Shown one piece after another: positions 16,115-25,652 of a stretch of 61,102 nt of DNA. Made by a program: the position numbers and the translations under genes. Source of the DNA: Chlamydiales bacterium (GTDB lineage Bacteria > Chlamydiota > Chlamydiia > Chlamydiales > JAAKFR01); the NCBI GenBank assembly GCA_022601445.1, contig JAJACP010000011.1:1-61102 (forward strand), written 5' to 3'. Position 1 is the first letter of the stretch. Every line of letters begins with the position of its first letter. The notes below the pieces were generated by a model. That model was not told the origin of the DNA, did not search any database, and worked only from the letters and a program-made list of their open reading frames with translations.

Positions 16115-16147
16115 AAGCTGTATAAGATACAATTTTTATATCAGCTT
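16115..16147 (+). other. Inverted repeat in the leader region of the symporter gene
   Basis: AAGCTGTATAA (16115-16125) can pair with TTATATCAGCTT (16136-16147), leaving one unpaired base, about 30 bp before the ATG at 16180. It could be an RNA hairpin or an operator; nothing else supports a function. Confidence 0.3.
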
Positions 16148-16179
16148 GATGAGCTTTTAATTTTAGCAGGATTCAGACT

Positions 16180-17424
16180 ATGAAGCGTTATGTTGGTAAT
16201 CTTTTACTTTTAGCAGGAATCGGGCTCGGTCTACTGACGGGATGGGCAAATATCGGCGCCCTTAATGAGACAGCCTCTGTTACCTCTGAGCTCTTTCTCC
16301 GTTTGCTGAAATTAATCGGTGTACCCATCATTTTCCTGGCTGTCACCTCCACAATCACAGGAATGAAAAGCCTTCATGAGATGAAGAGGATGGGACGAAA
16401 AGTTCTCCTTTATACACTGGGCACTACTCTTGTATCGGCGGCTGTCGCTCTTCTTCTGTATGTGACCATCAACCCAGCTGCAGCTGCAATGGGGATGAAA
16501 GGAACTGCTGCCACTGACGCTCCTCAACAAGCCTCCTACCTCTCGTTTGTCATCAACATTATCCCCTCCAATTTCTTCGAGGCCTTCGCTCAGGGAAATG
16601 TGATGGGAATTGTGTTCATTGCCATGATTTTGAGTGTTTCCATTCTCTTTTTACCCACCGAGCAGAAGACATTTCTCAATCAATTCTTTTCTAGTCTCTT
16701 TGCTGCCATGCTCAAAATCACAGGGTTTGTGATCAAGTTGATGCCCATCGCAATCTGGGGCTTCATGGTTCTGCTCGTCAAAGAACTACAAGAGAACCAC
16801 GCACACTTCAATCGGATTATGCTGTATGTGATTTGTGTTGTCAGCGCCAATCTCATCCAAGGCTTCCTCGTTCTGCCCCTCTTTTTGAAGATGAAAAAAG
16901 TCTCCCCTTGGAGGTCTTTCCGTGGGATGGGCCAAGCCTTGACCGTCGCTTTTTTCTCTAAATCTTCCAGTGCCACTCTCCCTGTCTCAATCCAGTGTGC
17001 GGAGAAAAACCTAGGGATCAAACAGAAGGTCTCCAGCTTCTCCTTCCCCCTTTGCTCCGTTATTAATATGAATGGGTGTGCGGCCTTCATTTTGACCACA
17101 GTCCTCTTCGTCTCTTCGGCTAATGGACTCACATTTTCTGGCTTCGATCTATTCAGCTGGATCTTCATTGCCACCTTTGCGGCAATTGGAAATGCAGGCG
17201 TCCCCATGGGGTGCTTCTTCCTCTCCAGCGCCTTCCTCATTGGAATGGACGTCCCCCTTTACATGATGGGGCTGATTCTTCCTTTCTACGCGGTTCTAGA
17301 CATGATCGAGACTGCTCTGAATATTTGGTCAGACGCGTGTATCACAATCGCCGTCGATAAAGACCTCTCTAAAGCTGATGCTCCTGTTACCGACCCGGTT
17401 GACGAAATTGAAGAAGTTGCGTAA
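16180..17424 (+). CDS. Sodium/dicarboxylate (glutamate) symporter, SDF family
   Basis: The 414-residue membrane protein belongs to the GltP/DctA family, which import glutamate, aspartate or C4-dicarboxylates with Na+ or H+. Diagnostic motifs are the serine-rich hairpin SKSSSATLP, the NMNG sodium/substrate site in VINMNGCAA, and GNAGVPMG in the second hairpin. About eight helices plus the two re-entrant loops are visible. GCAGGA lies upstream of the ATG as a ribosome binding site. Chlamydiae scavenge amino acids and dicarboxylates from the host, which fits. The exact substrate is not readable from sequence. Confidence 0.9.
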   Translation: MKRYVGNLLLLAGIGLGLLTGWANIGALNETASVTSELFLRLLKLIGVPIIFLAVTSTITGMKSLHEMKRMGRKVLLYTLGTTLVSAAVALLLYVTINPAAAAMGMKGTAATDAPQQASYLSFVINIIPSNFFEAFAQGNVMGIVFIAMILSVSILFLPTEQKTFLNQFFSSLFAAMLKITGFVIKLMPIAIWGFMVLLVKELQENHAHFNRIMLYVICVVSANLIQGFLVLPLFLKMKKVSPWRSFRGMGQALTVAFFSKSSSATLPVSIQCAEKNLGIKQKVSSFSFPLCSVINMNGCAAFILTTVLFVSSANGLTFSGFDLFSWIFIATFAAIGNAGVPMGCFFLSSAFLIGMDVPLYMMGLILPFYAVLDMIETALNIWSDACITIAVDKDLSKADAPVTDPVDEIEEVA

Positions 17425-17641
17425 ACTTTTCATTCTTAGTTTGATCAGAATTTTTTTCTTGACAATTTTTTCTTGAAAAAAAATTTATAGAAAATAAATC
17501 AAATATTAATCATACTTTAACTTTTCACCCCATCTGGGATGGAAAAAAGAAGCAAATAATGAATCAGTCTGTCTTGTTCTGAAAGGATGAGACAGCTAAG
17601 AAACACTAAGTAAATTTTAAAACCTAACAAGGACGGAAAAT
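17425..17641. other. AT-rich leader before the Inc-like gene
   Basis: The stretch contains TTGACA at 17459-17464. The best matching -10 (TTTATA or TTATAG near 17484-17490) is 19-20 bp away, so the promoter assignment is weak. A short CCATC-TGG-GATGG hairpin lies near 17530. No coding frame is convincing. Confidence 0.3.
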
Positions 17642-18058
17642 ATGTCAGCATCACCAGGAACAAGTGAAACAGCATCAGTTTCATGCTTACAAAGAATGAG
17701 AGGATGTGTTCCTTCATTTAGCGACACAACCAAGTCACGTTGTGCAAACGCTGGAAAAATCGCACTTGTCGTCGCCGCAGTTTTAGCTCTAGTTGTAGTA
17801 GCTATTCTAGCAACACTTGTGAACTTCAACGTGTTGGGCGATCCTCTATCATCTTTGAACACAATTGGCCAGTTTGGTAGTGGAGCCCTTGTAGCCGCTT
17901 CGGGTGGAGCTGTGGGTTACCTAGCTGTTCGTATGGTTAAAGCATGCAAAGACCGCCGCGATGCAGCTAGATTAGCAGCTGCTGGCGACACAGTCACTCC
18001 TCCAGGAGAAGGCAACCAGGCTTCACGTAGCTGGTTAAGTTACATTAAGTTTTGGTAG
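17642..18058 (+). CDS. Inc-like bilobed membrane protein
   Basis: This 138-residue protein has a soluble N terminus rich in Ser, Thr and Cys. Two adjacent hydrophobic segments follow, at about residues 39-62 (GKIALVVAAVLALVVVAILATLV) and about 76-97, then a short basic and polar tail. Two close hydrophobic lobes of this size are the signature of chlamydial inclusion membrane proteins, which are type III secreted and insert into the vacuole membrane. There is no sequence identity I recognise. AAGGACGG lies upstream of the ATG. A strong hairpin follows the stop. The Inc assignment is structural inference only. Confidence 0.55.
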   Translation: MSASPGTSETASVSCLQRMRGCVPSFSDTTKSRCANAGKIALVVAAVLALVVVAILATLVNFNVLGDPLSSLNTIGQFGSGALVAASGGAVGYLAVRMVKACKDRRDAARLAAAGDTVTPPGEGNQASRSWLSYIKFW

Positions 18059-18074
18059 GTCTATTTCCGTATAT

Positions 18075-18100
18075 AGCGGATACATATTCATGTATCCGCT
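18075..18100 (+). terminator. Hairpin terminator after the Inc-like gene
   Basis: AGCGGATACAT and ATGTATCCGCT form a perfect 11-bp stem with an ATTC loop, 17 bases after the stop codon. The downstream sequence (AAGCACTCTTTTCT) is only moderately T-rich. Confidence 0.6.
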
Positions 18101-18212
18101 AAGCACTCTTTTCTGATTACTCCCAACACCACATCTGGAAACGAATTTGTGTAAGGCAGTGTACAGGGATACACCAAGCGAGTGCGCTGTAATTTATCTA
18201 AGCCAGATGCAG

Positions 18213-18223
18213 CCCCCCCCCCC
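18213..18223. repeat. C11 homopolymer tract
   Basis: Eleven consecutive C residues lie 10 bp beyond the stop of the outer membrane protein gene at 18234 and are followed by TGGGGCCC. Such tracts slip in replication and also in sequencing. Because it is outside the coding frame, length changes would not alter the protein. Confidence 0.9.
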
Positions 18224-18233
18224 TGGGGCCCGA

Positions 18234-18851
18234 CTAGAAGAGGATGCCGATGCCTATGCCGAAGGTAATACCGCTTATGTCCAGGTCCTCCGCCACCTCA
18301 TCACAGCGCGTTGTAAAGTCTGAGTCGGTAAATTTCCTGACCATCACATCTGTGAAAAAATCCATCACGAAGCAACGATAGGGCTGAAAGAGTACGCCTA
18401 AGCTAAATGCACTCCCCATGCCATTTGCACGCTCTCTGTGCCCAACGGCATCATCACAGTTGTCGATGCGTAGAAAGAAGTAGCGCGCGCCGGCTGCTCC
18501 ATACAACCTTGTATTACAGAACATAGGCACTAAATACTTCAGGCCTAGAGTGAAGTTGTAAAACTGAATGATGGTCTCATCATCATCCATCCCAGAGCGG
18601 GTCTCTCCTTTGTCATAGAGATAGTTGTAGCCACCCCAAGCAAAAAAGTTACTCCACCAGGCAGAGTTGCAGCTACTAAAAGGAGAATAGGCAGCTTCTA
18701 CTTGATAGCTCGCCCATCCTTCTGAGTAGATGTTGCGCAGTTCATCGGAGAAGGGGCGGAAATATCCTACCTTGGCATCGAAAAGATAGCGATCAGCTTG
18801 AGCAGGAATGATGGCAAGCAGCAAAAGAGCTAAGAAAACGGAGAATTTCAT
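18234..18851 (-). CDS. Small outer membrane beta-barrel-like protein
   Basis: The 205-residue product starts with a clear signal peptide (MKFSVFLALLLLAIIPAQA). Alternating aromatic strands follow (YLFDAKVGYFRPF, QFYNFTLGLKYLVPM, LYGAAGARYFFLRID), and it ends in GITFGIGIGILF with the terminal Phe typical of outer membrane barrels. About eight strands would fit its size. Conserved cysteines (CNS, CNT, RCD) are present, as in cysteine-rich chlamydial envelope proteins. I do not recognise the family. It follows the exported protein at 18911 with a 59-bp gap. Confidence 0.65.
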   Translation of the reverse strand: MKFSVFLALLLLAIIPAQADRYLFDAKVGYFRPFSDELRNIYSEGWASYQVEAAYSPFSSCNSAWWSNFFAWGGYNYLYDKGETRSGMDDDETIIQFYNFTLGLKYLVPMFCNTRLYGAAGARYFFLRIDNCDDAVGHRERANGMGSAFSLGVLFQPYRCFVMDFFTDVMVRKFTDSDFTTRCDEVAEDLDISGITFGIGIGILF

Positions 18852-18910
18852 ACAACTTCCTCGATTGGGTGCTTGGGGCGACTATAAATCTTGGAATGCG
18901 AAAAGTCTAT

Positions 18911-20452
18911 TTAATTTTGGAAAAAGAGCTGAGAGGGCTGACTCTCAATTCCTTTGTCGTTAATCGCTGAGATTGAGTAGATCAAGCCGCCGCGTGGACA
19001 ACAGCGATCCATAAATTCTGTTGTGAGGGTCTCGTCTAAAACAATGTTATTGCGCCGAATGCGATACCCCACAATCGAAGGGTTGGTTGCAGGTGACCAT
19101 GTGAGATGTGCACGTACAATGGTCTTGGCAGGAAACCGCTTGGTCACTCTGCGTGCCAAAAAATTGCGGGGAGGAAGTAAATAATCGCCTTGAGAATAGA
19201 AAATACGATCGTTATCTGCCCATGTAACCAGTGTGTTTCCAAAAGCATCACTTTTGACTTGGACATTTTTTACTTGGTTTTGAGGCGTTTTTCGAGAGTA
19301 GAGCCGCGTATTTGTCCACTTCTCATCAAACAATGAGACAACTACCTGCTCGTCATTAAAATAGAGTATTTTAGCTTTGCCAAGCTCATCACAATTTAAG
19401 GTGTATCCTTTGATCTTTGAAAGTGGAAAGGCAATACGCTGCACTTCTGATTCTGGCTCCATACCTCGACGCTTTAGCTGCTCAAAGGATCCCTCTTTTT
19501 CAACCCACAGGACATAAGCACGCCCTTGAAGGGTAATCAGAGAGGGAGATGTGGCGTTTTCACCGGAGATATCTCGAATATTTCCCTTCTCATGCAAGTG
19601 GGAACTTGCAGAAAAGGATTGCACAAGGGTTGCGCCTGTCAGCCGATCTTTCCTCTCCCACACAACATAGATCGTGTTATCTGGGCCAAATCCAACACTG
19701 GGATTCTTTAATACAAAACGTGTCTCAGACTGGGAGATGATTTCAGAAGGCTCAAAAGGGTCGAGCGTCATGCGAATCGCCCGTATCCCATCAGCGGGAT
19801 TTTCGCCCACATGAGAGCAGGCGCACCACGCCACAACAAGCTCTCCTTCTTGATCGATTGCTATACAGGTTGAATGGCAATCATAACCCAATGAGGAGAG
19901 GGTATAAACCGGAGACCACTCGAAATTTCTGTGTGAAAAATAGGCCATTTTGACTTGAAATTCGTACCCATTGAACTGCTCCCAAATCACAACCGCGTTT
20001 CCATTTCCGTCACAGCGCAGTGCAGGATTTCTCACTGTCGAAGCGTGTGGAATCACAAACGGATCCATCCACCTCCCCAGCTGCACGCTATTAGTTGGTA
20101 CGCGAAAGCGGGCTGCTTTCAAAGTACCCGCTCCCTCATCAACCCAAAGAGCAAAAAGATGGTCTTTAAAGTCTCTGGCAATTTCTAAAAAGCTCACCTC
20201 TCCGGTGCACGGAATCGCCCTTACACGCGCAGAATGGCTTTTGTTCTCCAAAAAACTATAGCCCGTGAAATCGATCTGCTTCTCTTGTGGATTGTAATAC
20301 CCGACAAGGGTATTTCCTTCAGGATTGATGGAAACCGAATAGGTGCTGCTTTCAGAATGCGAGTCAAGCAACGGAAGAGGCGAGGTCCAATCGACAGCAC
20401 CGTGAAGAAGAGGCACGAACAGGAACGTGAGAAAGCAAATTAGCTTTTTCAT
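18911..20452 (-). CDS. Exported beta-repeat protein with C-terminal fibronectin III-like domain
   Basis: The ATG at 20452 was chosen because it overlaps the preceding stop (ATGA) and starts a signal peptide (MKKLICFLTFLFVPLLHGA). The 513-residue protein contains repeated beta units with the theme GNxxVxWxxxDG..., such as GNAVVIWEQFNG, GELVVAWCACS, NTIYVVWERKD and GNTLVTWADND. This pattern suggests a beta-propeller. Residues from about 435 resemble a fibronectin type III domain (VRAHLTWSPATNPSIVGYRI, IYSISAINDKGIESQPS). It is coupled to the small Inc-like gene upstream. A surface or secreted binding role is plausible but unproven. Confidence 0.65.
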   Translation of the reverse strand: MKKLICFLTFLFVPLLHGAVDWTSPLPLLDSHSESSTYSVSINPEGNTLVGYYNPQEKQIDFTGYSFLENKSHSARVRAIPCTGEVSFLEIARDFKDHLFALWVDEGAGTLKAARFRVPTNSVQLGRWMDPFVIPHASTVRNPALRCDGNGNAVVIWEQFNGYEFQVKMAYFSHRNFEWSPVYTLSSLGYDCHSTCIAIDQEGELVVAWCACSHVGENPADGIRAIRMTLDPFEPSEIISQSETRFVLKNPSVGFGPDNTIYVVWERKDRLTGATLVQSFSASSHLHEKGNIRDISGENATSPSLITLQGRAYVLWVEKEGSFEQLKRRGMEPESEVQRIAFPLSKIKGYTLNCDELGKAKILYFNDEQVVVSLFDEKWTNTRLYSRKTPQNQVKNVQVKSDAFGNTLVTWADNDRIFYSQGDYLLPPRNFLARRVTKRFPAKTIVRAHLTWSPATNPSIVGYRIRRNNIVLDETLTTEFMDRCCPRGGLIYSISAINDKGIESQPSQLFFQN

Positions 20453-20712
20453 CCCTCTCCAATCCTCCACGGACTTTTAGTGTATATTCTATGAAGCAAA
20501 TAGGCCTCTGCTAATCCTCCTCCCACAACTGCAAGGAAAAAAATGGTGTTCCCTCCGATTGCGGCCATAAAAAGAGAGGTCACAAGAGCGGCGACAATGG
20601 CAATATGTGCGCCTAATTTCGGAGTCATTTTAACCTCTGAACAATAGCTCATTGCAATCTGGCCATAATGGGCAAGAGTCGATTGAAGCGAAAAGGGAGG
20701 TGTAGCTGCCAT
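20449..20712 (-). CDS. Small two-helix Inc-like membrane protein
   Basis: This 87-residue protein has two adjacent hydrophobic segments separated by a short turn, at about residues 34-52 (GAHIAIVAALVTSLFMAAIGG) and 54-72, with a short hydrophilic N terminus. An AAGGAGA ribosome binding site precedes the ATG. It lies between another bilobed protein and the exported beta-repeat protein, and overlaps the latter by ATGA. The geometry fits a small Inc-type or inner membrane protein, but no homology is recognised. Confidence 0.5.
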   Translation of the reverse strand: MAATPPFSLQSTLAHYGQIAMSYCSEVKMTPKLGAHIAIVAALVTSLFMAAIGGNTIFFLAVVGGGLAEAYLLHRIYTKSPWRIGEG

Positions 20713-20724
20713 ATAAAAATCTCC

Positions 20725-21231
20725 TTATCGATAACTACAAAGCAAAACAGTGGCTGAAAGAGCCGCAAGAGTTGCTGTTAACGAGAGAGAAACATTGTAA
20801 CCTATCGGTCCAATAAAGGACTCAAAATGGAAGGCCCCTTGTGAGTAAGCAATAAAAAAGGCAAGTAGGGTCACAGCAAAGACAAATGTCACAGCAGCGG
20901 CGACTCTGAGAAGTGTACGTCCATGACCATTCACTGGCTGCGGTTCCCCTCTAAAGGCGAAAACAGGCGAAGCTGCCGCAGGAGAAGGAGATTCAACCAC
21001 ACGCACCTCTAAAGCTCTTCCATCCCCTAACTCATGGACAACTGTACCTCCACCTGCAGGAATAAACGTAGAGCCGCTACTCGAGTAGTCACGGGGAGAT
21101 GCGGCTCCCCCTTTAGCTCTGGTGTCGCCCACCATCTCCCATTCATCGGAGGAAAAACCTGAACCTGTGATTCTAACCGTTGTTACTGGCTGCTCAGAGC
21201 CCCAACCAAACCAATTCAACACAGCAGCCAT
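20725..21231 (-). CDS. Inc-like protein with long cytoplasmic N terminus
   Basis: The 168-residue protein has about 105 hydrophilic residues rich in Ser, Gly and Pro. A bilobed hydrophobic domain follows, at about 108-133 (VAAAVTFVFAVTLLAFFIAY) and 142-165, with a very short C-terminal tail. It has a strong AAGGAGG ribosome binding site and is the first gene of a three-gene minus-strand group (20725, 20449, 18911). The layout is typical of inclusion membrane proteins with an exposed N-terminal domain. No specific function can be given. Confidence 0.5.
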   Translation of the reverse strand: MAAVLNWFGWGSEQPVTTVRITGSGFSSDEWEMVGDTRAKGGAASPRDYSSSGSTFIPAGGGTVVHELGDGRALEVRVVESPSPAAASPVFAFRGEPQPVNGHGRTLLRVAAAVTFVFAVTLLAFFIAYSQGAFHFESFIGPIGYNVSLSLTATLAALSATVLLCSYR

Positions 21232-21283
21232 ACGTAGCCTCCTTTTTTAAAGGAAGTATAAACAAATTAATCTTTACGTCAAT

Positions 21284-23365
21284 TTAATTTTTGGATTGAA
21301 AGGAGGGGTAGCGCGCGCGCATCGACTGGAAAACTTCCTCTCGGCCAGCAAATACAACAGGGCAATTGGGAAGACTCTTGAGAAAATGCTTGCCGTATCC
21401 TTTTTTGGCTAACCTTGTATCCAGACAGACCACGCAGCCGCGATCGGCTTTATTCCGGATCAGCCGCCCAAACCCTTGTTTGAATTTGACGATCGCATGG
21501 GGTAGTGAGTAGTCAAAAAACGGAGAGCCCCCTTGCTGCGCGATCGCCTCAGAGCGCGCTTGAAAAAGGGGATCGCTTGGCACTTTGAAGGGGAGTTTAA
21601 CCAGCACAACACACCGAAGCGCCTCGCCTACTACATCCACTCCCTCCCAAAAAGAGTCGGTTCCAAATAAAACAGCGCGCGGCGTCTGTCTAAACTGAGT
21701 TAACAGCGCGGTGCGTCCCTCATCACCTTGACAAAAGAGGGTAAACTGCTCTCTAAGAAGCCTGTCTAAAAGGATCTGCTCGCAGCTTTTCAACATATGA
21801 TAGGAGGTAAATAGAACAAAAACACCCCCTTGACTAATCTGTATCACCTCATAGATATGTTCAGCAGCTGCTTGCACAAAATGGGGACTCCCTGGATCGG
21901 GAAGGTTAACTGGCACAGTCATCAGAGCTTGCTCATTATAGTCAAAAGGGCTCTCATAGATTCGCTCCGCAGCCTCTTCAATGCCTAGCCGCGCGCGAAT
22001 GAAAGCAAACGAACGATTCGTTGAAAGGGTCGCGCTACACAGAACCGTTGTCGGCAAGCGGCTAAAAAGAGTCTCTGAGAGGCGTGTCGCAATTTCAAGA
22101 TCGGCCGTAATCAAATGGCCATCCCCTTCAATCCACCGCACACGTGTTGGTTCTAGAGGCGAGAAGACAAAGTGGTGCAGAATATCAAACGCACTGCCAA
22201 GACGGCGACAGATGCCTCCAATATCGGCTAAAATCCCTTCGCATTTCGAGGGTAGGTTTGCATCGCGTTTCACGTGCACTTCTAGAAGAAGCACCGACTG
22301 CACAAACTCTTTACCCAAATCGACACACTCTTGAACTGCAGGCTGCACTTTTTCTACCCAAAAAGGGTGCTGCACATGCTCCTCGCGAAAACGAAACTTC
22401 TCCTCGCTTTGATGCTCAGCAGCAAATTGATTGATCCGTTCAAAAGTTGTTTGAATTTGGTCGATCAAGGCACGCTTTTCAGCAGGCAATGTGAGCTCTA
22501 AGAGGTTCAGTAGAGCGCGCTCTCCACCATCTTCAGGATAGACTTCAAACAACTTTTTATGGAGCGCCATTAGCTTTCCGGTGCTTCTGTCTGAAATCAA
22601 TCTTCCCAATAAATAGACAAGCCCACGCCGGCTCACTTTGTCAGCAAAGTATTCAGTCGCCACATCTTCTACATGGTGGGCTTCATCAAGCACAAGCCGC
22701 TTATAAGCTGGAAGGACGCACATCTCCCCATAGTTATCGCTCTGTTCACGCAAAGAGAGATCAGCAAACAAAAGATGGTGATTGGCGATAATCAAATGCG
22801 CATCGGCCGCTTCCTTACGCGCTTTGAAGTAAAAACACTCTTTGTAATGTGGGCACTTCACGTGTGTGCACCCTTCTTTTTCAGCCCCAATTTGCTCCCA
22901 TAAATCGGGACTGGGAAGAACAGGAAGCGCTGATCGTGATCCCTCTTGGGTTGTTTTGGACCACGAAAGGAGACTATCAGGAAGTTCGTGAGCCGCATCA
23001 TGGAGTTTGCGTAGGCAAACATAATTCTGCATCCCTTTGACGAGCACAACTTTTAGGTCTAAATCTAACGTGTCGAGCAAAAAGGGAATGTCTTTTTCAA
23101 TGAGCTGCTCTTGCAGAGCAATGGTATGCGTCGCCACCACGGTCGGCTCGCCCTTTTCAAGCGCCCAATACAGAGCTGGAATGAGATAAGCAAGACTCTT
23201 ACCGGTCCCTGTTCCCGCTTCAATCAGCGCGATGGCCTCCTCATCATAGGCAGCCATCACGTCACGGAGCATGGCCGTTTGCCCCTCGCGCACCTCAAAA
23301 CCAGGAAGTTTGCTACTGAAAAGACCTTCTGCTTCAAGAAGGGAGGTAATGGACTCTCTATTCAC
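21284..23365 (-). CDS. dinG: DinG-family ATP-dependent DNA helicase
   Basis: This superfamily 2 helicase is related to DinG/XPD. The Walker A motif is EAGTGTGKS, motif II is LDEAHHVED, and the C-terminal motif VI region reads [12 protein letters not shown]. Cysteines in NYVCLRKLH and [13 protein letters not shown] match the iron-sulfur cluster arrangement. I place the start at the GTG at 23365, which overlaps the rpoD stop by 8 bp and gives 693 residues. The frame remains open to 23443, but that extra segment lies wholly inside rpoD. No exonuclease domain is present. It is probably co-transcribed with rpoD. Confidence 0.85.
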   Translation of the reverse strand: MNRESITSLLEAEGLFSSKLPGFEVREGQTAMLRDVMAAYDEEAIALIEAGTGTGKSLAYLIPALYWALEKGEPTVVATHTIALQEQLIEKDIPFLLDTLDLDLKVVLVKGMQNYVCLRKLHDAAHELPDSLLSWSKTTQEGSRSALPVLPSPDLWEQIGAEKEGCTHVKCPHYKECFYFKARKEAADAHLIIANHHLLFADLSLREQSDNYGEMCVLPAYKRLVLDEAHHVEDVATEYFADKVSRRGLVYLLGRLISDRSTGKLMALHKKLFEVYPEDGGERALLNLLELTLPAEKRALIDQIQTTFERINQFAAEHQSEEKFRFREEHVQHPFWVEKVQPAVQECVDLGKEFVQSVLLLEVHVKRDANLPSKCEGILADIGGICRRLGSAFDILHHFVFSPLEPTRVRWIEGDGHLITADLEIATRLSETLFSRLPTTVLCSATLSTNRSFAFIRARLGIEEAAERIYESPFDYNEQALMTVPVNLPDPGSPHFVQAAAEHIYEVIQISQGGVFVLFTSYHMLKSCEQILLDRLLREQFTLFCQGDEGRTALLTQFRQTPRAVLFGTDSFWEGVDVVGEALRCVVLVKLPFKVPSDPLFQARSEAIAQQGGSPFFDYSLPHAIVKFKQGFGRLIRNKADRGCVVCLDTRLAKKGYGKHFLKSLPNCPVVFAGREEVFQSMRARYPSFQSKN

Positions 23366-25022
23366 TTTCCAAGAGATCAAGAAAGGCTTTAAGCTGCTTA
23401 GAACGAATAGGATGACGCATCTTGCGCAATGCCTTGGCCTCAATTTGCCGGATCCTCTCCCGGGTCACATTAAAGGCCACCCCCACCTCCTCTAACGTTT
23501 TAGGCTTTCCATCTAAAAGACCAAAGCGCTGAATGAGAACAATCCGCTCCCGTTCGGTCAACGTAGTCAACACCTCGTTCATTTTGTCTTTCAGGATCGA
23601 ATAACCGGTTGCCTCTGCCGGGGATTCCACACCGGTATCTTCGAGAAAATCACCAAACTGGCTCTCGCCTCCCTCTCCAACCTCAGCCTGCAGGGAGATC
23701 GGGTGTTGCGCAATTTTGTAGATCTCCCGTACCCGCTCGGCTGTTAAGCCCAGTTCGGCAGCAAGCTCTTCTGGCGTCGGCTCACGCCCTGTCTCCATCA
23801 TGAGCTTCTTAGCACCACGCAAGACCTTGTTAATTGTCTCAATCATGTGGACCGGAATCCGAATTGTGCGTGCTTGGTCAGCAATGGCGCGAGTCACAGC
23901 CTGACGGATCCACCAAGTGGCATAAGTGGAGAATTTATATCCTCGACGATACTCAAACTTCTCAACTGCTTTCATCAAGCCCATATTTCCCTCTTGAATC
24001 AAGTCAAGAAAGGAAAGGCCACGGTTCGTATATTTCTTGGCAATGGAGATCACCAAGCGGAGGTTGGACTCTACCATTTCGCGCTTGGCCTCTTGGCTCT
24101 TATCCATCCACCGCTGGAGCATGCGCACATCTTTTTTAAACTCGTCTAGCGTCCGCCCCCCTGCAATCTCCCGCTTAACCAGCTTTCTTTGTGCAGCTGA
24201 AAGCTTGGCGGCCGCAAACTTATTTCGCTCAGCACGCGCTTTGAGATCATTGATCTCTTTTTCCAGATTCAAGAAGCGCTCGTAGGCTTTGAAGACCACT
24301 TCACCCAAATCTTCAATTACATTATGCCGGCAGTGAAAGTGGTGGAGATACGCCTGCATCCGAATGCGGCCTTTTTCAATATCTTCGTTAATTTTAGCTT
24401 GGTCAGCCCTTTTGAGTTTGGGATTGCGCAGGGAAATCAAAAGTCTCTCTAAATTTTGATCCTCTTCACACAAAAGATTCGTGAGCTTGGGAAGAAGCTT
24501 GAGATACGCATTCTTATCTTCGACCTCTTTTTCCGATATAATCTTATCAAAGCGGTCTTTTCCACCCATTAACGAGTGGGCAATCGAAATCGCCTCTTTG
24601 CTCGAATACCGAAAGCGGAGAATGATCCGTTCCACCTGGAACTGCGCCTTCTCAATCCGCTTAGAGATCTCCACCTCCTCCTCTCGTGTCAGCAGCGGAA
24701 CAGAGCCCATCTCCTTGAGGTACATGCGTACAGGATCGTCGGGTGTTCCCTCAGCGCGGCGTGCAATTCCCTCAAGCTCTTTAGCCTCTTTCTTTTTCTC
24801 TTTCTGCCGATCTACCTCAGATTGGTTGAGGACTTGAATGTCCATTCCCGCTAAATAGATCAAAACCTGATCAATTGTCTCGGGGGTATCAAAGGTCATG
24901 GGGAGAATCTCATTGATCTCCTCGTAGGTGATAAAACCCTGCTCTTTAGCAAGGGCTACCAGCTCTTCCATTTTGCCTTGGAAGGCGTCGTCTGTGTTTT
25001 CAGTTGGTTTGGATTTGGCCAT
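23358..25022 (-). CDS. rpoD: RNA polymerase primary sigma factor (sigma-66)
   Basis: This is the principal sigma factor. The 554-residue protein has region 1.1-like and 1.2 segments ([19 protein letters not shown]), region 2 ([38 protein letters not shown]), region 3 and region 4.2 ([20 protein letters not shown]). Its size and composition agree with chlamydial sigma-66. The promoters proposed here at 708, 28246 and elsewhere are of the kind it recognises. It is divergent from the CoiA-like gene at 25080, and dinG overlaps its 3' end. Confidence 0.97.
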   Translation of the reverse strand: MAKSKPTENTDDAFQGKMEELVALAKEQGFITYEEINEILPMTFDTPETIDQVLIYLAGMDIQVLNQSEVDRQKEKKKEAKELEGIARRAEGTPDDPVRMYLKEMGSVPLLTREEEVEISKRIEKAQFQVERIILRFRYSSKEAISIAHSLMGGKDRFDKIISEKEVEDKNAYLKLLPKLTNLLCEEDQNLERLLISLRNPKLKRADQAKINEDIEKGRIRMQAYLHHFHCRHNVIEDLGEVVFKAYERFLNLEKEINDLKARAERNKFAAAKLSAAQRKLVKREIAGGRTLDEFKKDVRMLQRWMDKSQEAKREMVESNLRLVISIAKKYTNRGLSFLDLIQEGNMGLMKAVEKFEYRRGYKFSTYATWWIRQAVTRAIADQARTIRIPVHMIETINKVLRGAKKLMMETGREPTPEELAAELGLTAERVREIYKIAQHPISLQAEVGEGGESQFGDFLEDTGVESPAEATGYSILKDKMNEVLTTLTERERIVLIQRFGLLDGKPKTLEEVGVAFNVTRERIRQIEAKALRKMRHPIRSKQLKAFLDLLESE

Positions 25023-25079
25023 CTATGATAAATCTTTTTCTAAATTTGGATACTATACCCTAAATCGTTTTGATACGCT

Positions 25080-25652
25080 ATGCAAAATTCTCACCGAGCC
25101 ATTCAATGCGCTTTAAAAAAAGCGCTTGCGCCCGATCTGGTTTGGCTGGAAAAGCCCTTTCCTTCCATAAACCGCGTTGCCGATGTGGTTTGGCCCGCCC
25201 AAAACATCATCTTCGAGGTGCAGTGCTCCTCTATTTCTCCCAAAGAGATCGAAGCGCGCCTCCATGCCTATAAACAAATTGGCTACGACCTGATCTGGAT
25301 CCTCCACGATCGCCGCTTTAACCAAAAGCGAGAAAGCCCCGCTGAGCGATTTTTACGCTCCTACCCTCACTATTTCTGCACGATGAACGCACTTGGGGAG
25401 GGCGAGATCTATGATCAATACGCTCACACTCGTTGGGCAGAGCGGATTCGACGCACGCCACGCTATCCCATCACCCTCTATGCTCCTCAACACCTCAAAC
25501 ATATCCCACCTCACTATCCCAAAGAGAGACAGAAGTGGAAAATCGGCTTCCAAGGCGACCTCTTTCAACAACCCTTTCAGCCTCTAAAATGCACGCCTAT
25601 TTCCCTTTATCGCATTCTATTTCAAATTCTTCTGGAAAAAGTCTGCAGTTAA
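25080..25652 (+). CDS. CoiA-like competence/nuclease-fold protein
   Basis: The 190-residue protein contains a PD-(D/E)xK-type core seen in CoiA-like competence proteins. RVADVVW supplies the Asp, followed by IIFEVQCSSISPKEIEARL with the E-x-Q element and YKQIGYDLIWILHD. CoiA proteins are needed for processing of transforming DNA in Gram-positive bacteria. The domain is shorter here and the role is inferred. It stands alone, divergent from rpoD, and its stop overlaps the convergent CT616-like gene by 4 bp. Confidence 0.65.
   Translation: MQNSHRAIQCALKKALAPDLVWLEKPFPSINRVADVVWPAQNIIFEVQCSSISPKEIEARLHAYKQIGYDLIWILHDRRFNQKRESPAERFLRSYPHYFCTMNALGEGEIYDQYAHTRWAERIRRTPRYPITLYAPQHLKHIPPHYPKERQKWKIGFQGDLFQQPFQPLKCTPISLYRILFQILLEKVCS

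Noticed and set aside
23366-23443. Longer dinG start giving 26 extra residues
   Set aside because: The extra residues are read entirely from the rpoD coding region in another frame and are unlike helicase N termini; the GTG at 23365 is more likely.
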